From contig CAYZWF010000015.1 in assembly GCA_964482135.1 (NCBI GenBank), positions 1 to 44,704 of the forward strand: 44,704 nt of DNA. The letters are read 5' to 3'. Source of the DNA: UBA11136 sp964482135. Lineage in GTDB: Bacteria; Pseudomonadota; Alphaproteobacteria; UBA11136. Shown here one piece after another: positions 41,317 through 44,704 of this stretch. Position numbers and translations under genes: made by a program. The first letter of the stretch is position 1, and each line of letters begins with the position of its first letter. The notes under the pieces are model-generated. The model saw only the letters and a list, made by a program, of their open reading frames with translations. It was not told the origin of the DNA and searched no databases.

Positions 41317-42780
41317 TCAGTGGTCCGGCAGGTAATTGGGAGCCTCGCGGGTGATGGCCACGTCATGGACATGGCTTTCGGAAAGACCGGCGCCGGTGAT
41401 CTTGAGGAACCGGCAGTTGCCCTGCATCTCGGCGATGGTGGCATTGCCAGTGTAGCCCATGGCGGCGCGCAGACCACCCACCAGCTGGTGCACCACGTTA
41501 GCCGCCACTCCCTTGTAGGGAACGCGCCCTTCCACGCCTTCGGGCACCAGCTTGAGGTCGTCGGAGACTTCCTCCTGGAAATAGCGGTCGGCCGAGCCCC
41601 GGGCCATGGCGCCCACCGACCCCATGCCGCGATAAGACTTGTAGGAACGGCCCTTGTAGAGAAACACCTCGCCGGGGCTTTCCTCGGTCCCCGCCAGCAG
41701 GGAGCCGATCATGGCACAGTCGGCGCCGGCGGCCAGTGCCTTGGCGAGATCACCGGAAAACTTGATGCCGCCATCGGCGATCATGGGCACGCCGGCCTTG
41801 CGGCAGGATTCGGCCACATTCAGGATAGCCGCCAATTGCGGCACGCCCACACCGGCCACGATCCGCGTGGTGCAGATGGAGCCCGGCCCGATCCCCACTT
41901 TCACGGCATCGGCGCCGGCCTCGATGAGGGCGTCGGCGGCCTCGGCGGTGGCGATATTGCCCGCCACCACCTGGGCGTAATTACTCTGTTTCTTGATGTC
42001 ACGCAGGGTTTCGATAACCCCTTTGGAATGGCCGTGGGCGGTGTCCACCATCACCACATCCACCCCGGCGTCGAGCAGCGCCTCGGCGCGGGCGATACCG
42101 TCGGCGCCGACCCCGGTGGCCCCGGCCACCCGCAGGCGGCCTTTTTCATCCTTGCAGGCGTGGGGATAGCGCTGGGACTTTTCGATATCCTTGACCGTGA
42201 TCAGACCGGTGCAGTGATAGTCACCATCCACCACCAGGAGTTTTTCGATACGGTATTGGTGGAGGAGCTTTTTGGCTTCCTCGCGGCCTACGTCCTCGGT
42301 CACGGTGACGAGGTTTTCGTGGGTCATGAGTTCGCTCACCGGCTGGGCGGTGTTGGTGGCGAAACGCACATCCCGGTTGGTGATGATCCCCACCAGCTTG
42401 CCGCCGTCACCGTCGAGCACCGGAATACCGGAAATGCCGTTATCTGCCATCGATTGCAGCGCATCCGCCAGGGGCTGGTCGGCGTTGATGGTGACGGGAT
42501 TGACGACGATTCCGGATTCGAATTTCTTGACCTTCCGCACTTCGTCGGCCTGGCCCTGGACATCCAGATTTTTATGAATAACACCGAGTCCGCCGAGCTG
42601 GGCCATGGCGATGGCCAGCGCGCTTTCGGTGACCGTATCCATGGCCGAGGAAACGAGCGGGATACCGAGCTCGATCTCGCGAGTCAGGCGCGTGGCTGTG
42701 TCGGCGTCCGTGGGCAGGACGGAAGACGCGGCTGGAACCAGCAACACGTCGTCAAAAGTGAGGGCTTCCTCAATCTTCAT
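41317..42780 (-). CDS. guaB: IMP dehydrogenase
   Basis: NAD-dependent oxidation of IMP to XMP, the committed step to GMP. The ATG at 42780 (MKIEEALTFDDVLLVP) has GGAG six bases upstream and is preferred over an upstream in-frame start. Two CBS domains occupy about residues 92-205. The catalytic Cys303 is in GIGPGSICTTRIVAGVG, and the flap motif is SYKSYRGMGSVGAM. Length 487 is normal. Together with guaA downstream it supplies guanine nucleotides. A candidate promoter lies directly upstream. Confidence 0.96.
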   Translation of the reverse strand: MKIEEALTFDDVLLVPAASSVLPTDADTATRLTREIELGIPLVSSAMDTVTESALAIAMAQLGGLGVIHKNLDVQGQADEVRKVKKFESGIVVNPVTINADQPLADALQSMADNGISGIPVLDGDGGKLVGIITNRDVRFATNTAQPVSELMTHENLVTVTEDVGREEAKKLLHQYRIEKLLVVDGDYHCTGLITVKDIEKSQRYPHACKDEKGRLRVAGATGVGADGIARAEALLDAGVDVVMVDTAHGHSKGVIETLRDIKKQSNYAQVVAGNIATAEAADALIEAGADAVKVGIGPGSICTTRIVAGVGVPQLAAILNVAESCRKAGVPMIADGGIKFSGDLAKALAAGADCAMIGSLLAGTEESPGEVFLYKGRSYKSYRGMGSVGAMARGSADRYFQEEVSDDLKLVPEGVEGRVPYKGVAANVVHQLVGGLRAAMGYTGNATIAEMQGNCRFLKITGAGLSESHVHDVAITREAPNYLPDH

Positions 42781-42807
42781 GCCATCTCCGCTATAGGATG
42801 GCGCGAC

Positions 42808-42835
42808 ATCATACACATCGCGCAGAAAAAGCCAA
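42808..42835 (-). promoter_or_regulatory. Candidate sigma-70 promoter of guaB
   Basis: On the minus strand TTGGCT (42835-42830) and TATGAT (42813-42808) are separated by 16 bases. Transcription would start near 42801, giving a short leader that contains the guaB ribosome binding site. Confidence 0.5.
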
Positions 42836-42849
42836 GGTCCGGGGGCCAG

Positions 42850-42908
42850 GGTACGTCAAAGACTGCGGCCCCAAAAAAGAACCCATGGTACGTCAGAAAC
42901 TGCGACCC
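42850..42908. repeat. Two direct copies of a 22-base sequence, period 37
   Basis: Copies at 42850-42871 and 42887-42908 share GGTACGTCA, then ACTGCG and CCC, with three mismatches in 22 bases. Each is flanked by an A-rich stretch (T-rich on the minus strand). They lie between the rlmE stop and the guaB promoter. The repeat family is not recognised and no hairpin-plus-T terminator was identified. Confidence 0.6.
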
Positions 42909-42944
42909 TGAAAAAGGGGTTACGGGTAATTATCTTTTCCTGCC

Positions 42945-43724
42945 TTATTCACTGGAGGATGTTTTCTCTCCCTCCGTTTCGTCCCCGCCGCCTCGATAGT
43001 CCATGGCGATCACATAAGTTTCCGCCGATTCCTTGCGGCTGGCGGGGGGCTTGAAATGCCTCACGCTGCGAAAATCGTGCTTGAGAGCGGCCAGAAGACC
43101 GCCCTGGGCCCCGCCCTGGAACACCTTGGCCACGAAAGCGCCGCCCGGCTCTAACAGGTCTTCGGCCAGCACCTGCGCCGCCTCGCACAGAGAGACGATA
43201 CGCAGGTGATCGGTGGCGGCGTGGCCGGTGACGGCCGGCGACATATCGGAGAGCACCACATGCGCCGGGCCCTCCATGGCCTCGCGGATGGCCGTGGCGG
43301 CGTCCTCATGGTTCAAATCGCATTGCAAAATACGCGCCCCGGCCAGGGGCGCCATGGCCTGTAGATCGACGGCGAGTACATGCCCCTCGCCCGCCCGTTC
43401 CACCGCCACCTGGGTCCAGCCGCCGGGCGCGGCGCCGAGGTCCAGCACCCGAAGACCGGGTTCGAGAATGTGAAACTTGTCGTCGATCTGGGCCAGCTTG
43501 AAGGCGGCCCGCGAGCGGTAGCCCTCGTCTTGGGCGGCTGTTACGTAAGGGTCGTTGAGCTGGCGCTGGAGCCAGCGGGTGGAAGCGGTCTTGCGGCCAC
43601 GCGCGGTCTTGACCCGCACCTTCAAACCGCGCTTTCCGGATTTCTTGGGGCCGGATTTCTTGGGGCCGGATTTTTTAGAGCCCGACGTCGTCCGGCCTCC
43701 CGACTTGCCGTCCTTGGCGCTCAC
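42945..43724 (-). CDS. rlmE: 23S rRNA (uridine2552-2'-O) methyltransferase RlmE (FtsJ/RrmJ)
   Basis: SAM-dependent 2'-O-methylation of U2552 in the A-loop of 23S rRNA, a late step of 50S assembly. SAM motif I is VLDLGAAPGGWTQ. The K-D-K-E catalytic set is visible in RAAFK, LSDMSP, AKVFQGG and KESAETY. A basic N-terminal extension of about 50 residues precedes the fold and contains SGPKKSGPKKSGK-type repeats encoded by three 15-base units at 43636-43680. The C-terminus has a short acidic/Ser tail. It overlaps the Ppx/GppA gene by 4 bases. Confidence 0.93.
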   Translation of the reverse strand: MSAKDGKSGGRTTSGSKKSGPKKSGPKKSGKRGLKVRVKTARGRKTASTRWLQRQLNDPYVTAAQDEGYRSRAAFKLAQIDDKFHILEPGLRVLDLGAAPGGWTQVAVERAGEGHVLAVDLQAMAPLAGARILQCDLNHEDAATAIREAMEGPAHVVLSDMSPAVTGHAATDHLRIVSLCEAAQVLAEDLLEPGGAFVAKVFQGGAQGGLLAALKHDFRSVRHFKPPASRKESAETYVIAMDYRGGGDETEGEKTSSSE

Positions 43725-44704
43725 GCCTCCGGTCCCGTGGCCCGATCGGTTGTCTGATCCGTGGCGGCGGCTCCATCCCCCCGGCCACCCCCCTCACCCA
43801 TGAGGCCGAGCAGGATACCCTCGCGCAGACCACGGTCGGCCACCCGCAGCCGTTGCGCCGGCCACAGGCGGCAGATGGCCTCTAATATGGCGCAGCCATG
43901 AACCACGAGATCGGCCCGCAGGGCGCCGATACAGGGCTGGGCGGCGCGGGTCGCATCGTCCATAGCCACCAGATGGCGGCTCACCGCCGACACCTCCTCG
44001 AGAGAAAGATAGGTGCCGTCCACCTGGGCGCGGTCGTAGCGCGGGAGGTCCAGGCATACGGCGGCGATGGTGGTCATGGTTCCCGATGTGCCCACCACCT
44101 GTACATTGCCCCCGGCGGCCAGCGCCCGGATTCCATGGACTTCCCCGAAGGGAGAGAGAAGCCCCGTGGCGTGGGCCACGAGGCCCTCGAAATCATGCCC
44201 TGCGCCATCACTGTTGTTTTCGTTATTGGCTTTCTCCGGGACGAAGCGTTCGCTCAAACTGACCACGCCGAAGGGCAGGGAAACCGCCTCCACATTCACA
44301 TTCTCCACACTCATATTTTTCATATTCGCGGCCGCGCCGCCGTCCAGCGTCAGCCAGATCAATTCGGTACTGCCGCCGCCAATATCGAACAACAGGGCAT
44401 GGGATGTTTCCTCGTGAAACAGCGGCAGACAGCCCTCCACGATCAGGCGCGCTTCCTCCTGGGGCGAAATGATCTCCAGCTCAAGGCCGGTTTCCCCGCG
44501 CACCCGTTCCACGAAGTCCCCGCCATTGGCCGCCTGGCGGCAGGCCTGGGTGGCCACACAGCGCGAACCGTTGACGCTGGCGTTACGTATCTTCCCGGCA
44601 CAGATTCCCAGCGCGCCGATAGTGCGCGCCATGGCCGCCTCGGAGAGTACGCCGTTGGTTTCCACGCCTTCGCCGAGACGCACAATTCGGGAAAAGGAGT
44701 CGAT
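43721..44704 (-). CDS. Ppx/GppA phosphatase family protein, 5' truncated by window edge
   Basis: Exopolyphosphatase or guanosine pentaphosphate phosphohydrolase of the actin-like ATPase fold. The frame stays open to the end of the window (IDSFSRIVRLGEG), so the N-terminal phosphate-1 motif is missing and the GTG at 44683 is not the start. Visible are ATQACRQAANG, the phosphate-2 type motif LLFDIGGGSTELIW, SLPFGVVSLSERF and the adenosine-type motif VVGTSGTMTTIAAV. Ppx and GppA cannot be separated from this fragment. It overlaps rlmE by 4 bases, the usual alphaproteobacterial pair. Confidence 0.9.
   Translation of the reverse strand: MDSFSRIVRLGEGVETNGVLSEAAMARTIGALGICAGKIRNASVNGSRCVATQACRQAANGGDFVERVRGETGLELEIISPQEEARLIVEGCLPLFHEETSHALLFDIGGGSTELIWLTLDGGAAANMKNMSVENVNVEAVSLPFGVVSLSERFVPEKANNENNSDGAGHDFEGLVAHATGLLSPFGEVHGIRALAAGGNVQVVGTSGTMTTIAAVCLDLPRYDRAQVDGTYLSLEEVSAVSRHLVAMDDATRAAQPCIGALRADLVVHGCAILEAICRLWPAQRLRVADRGLREGILLGLMGEGGGRGDGAAATDQTTDRATGPEA

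Noticed and set aside
41320..42999. 559-codon open frame antisense to guaB
   Set aside because: It lies fully opposite a clear IMP dehydrogenase gene and its translation is His/Gly/Asp-rich with no family motif, a typical shadow of high-GC codon use.

Overview
The window reads as chromosome from a high-GC alphaproteobacterium, probably of the Rhodospirillales type. This is judged from gene order and protein style, not from a marker-gene search. Diagnostic blocks are surA-pdxA-rsmA facing yicC-gmk, fabD-fabG-acpP-fabF-mltG, rpsF-rpsR-DUF2232-rplI, alr-mlaE-mlaF-radA-cvpA-purF, and ppx/gppA-rlmE-guaB-rsmB-guaA. Most of the window is dense housekeeping sequence with 4-base start/stop overlaps. 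Both edges cut genes: surA lacks its N-terminus at base 1, and the Ppx/GppA gene lacks its N-terminus at base 44704.

Layout. 1-3055 (+): outer-membrane chaperone SurA, vitamin B6 enzyme PdxA and rRNA dimethylase RsmA. 3030-4606 (-): YicC and guanylate kinase. 4736-5497 (+): an SDR oxidoreductase placed head-on between yicC and mltG. 5494-9903 (-): type II fatty acid synthesis genes and MltG. 10123-12779 (+): ribosomal protein operon in which S6 and L9 both carry long charged tails, closed by a strong terminator. 12956-15837 (+): cyclopropane fatty acid synthase and DnaB helicase, with DnaA-box-like sites just before dnaB. 15853-23025 (+): alanine racemase, Mla lipid transporter core, RadA, CvpA, PurF and an SDR protein.

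23045-27114 is the accessory island. It holds a phage-tail-fibre-like gene on the minus strand split by one in-frame TAG, with its own terminator, a 429-base AT-rich gap, and an orphan cobalamin-type radical SAM gene. 27277-33645 (-) runs thioredoxin-like protein, TPR membrane protein, BamB, Der, then a flavocytochrome c sulfide dehydrogenase pair and a further cytochrome c, which suggests sulfide oxidation feeding electrons to cytochromes. 33818-37925 holds small lipoproteins, DUF2794, two unknown small proteins, PsiE and an Fe(II)/2-oxoglutarate oxygenase. 37995-44704 (-) is the purine/RNA-modification block.

The most interesting non-coding signal is at 36375-36506. A CRP/FNR-type palindrome is followed by a stem-loop with a C-rich loop and then a strong intrinsic terminator, which together look like an undescribed small RNA gene. 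No tRNA, rRNA, CRISPR array, transposase or integrase was recognised.
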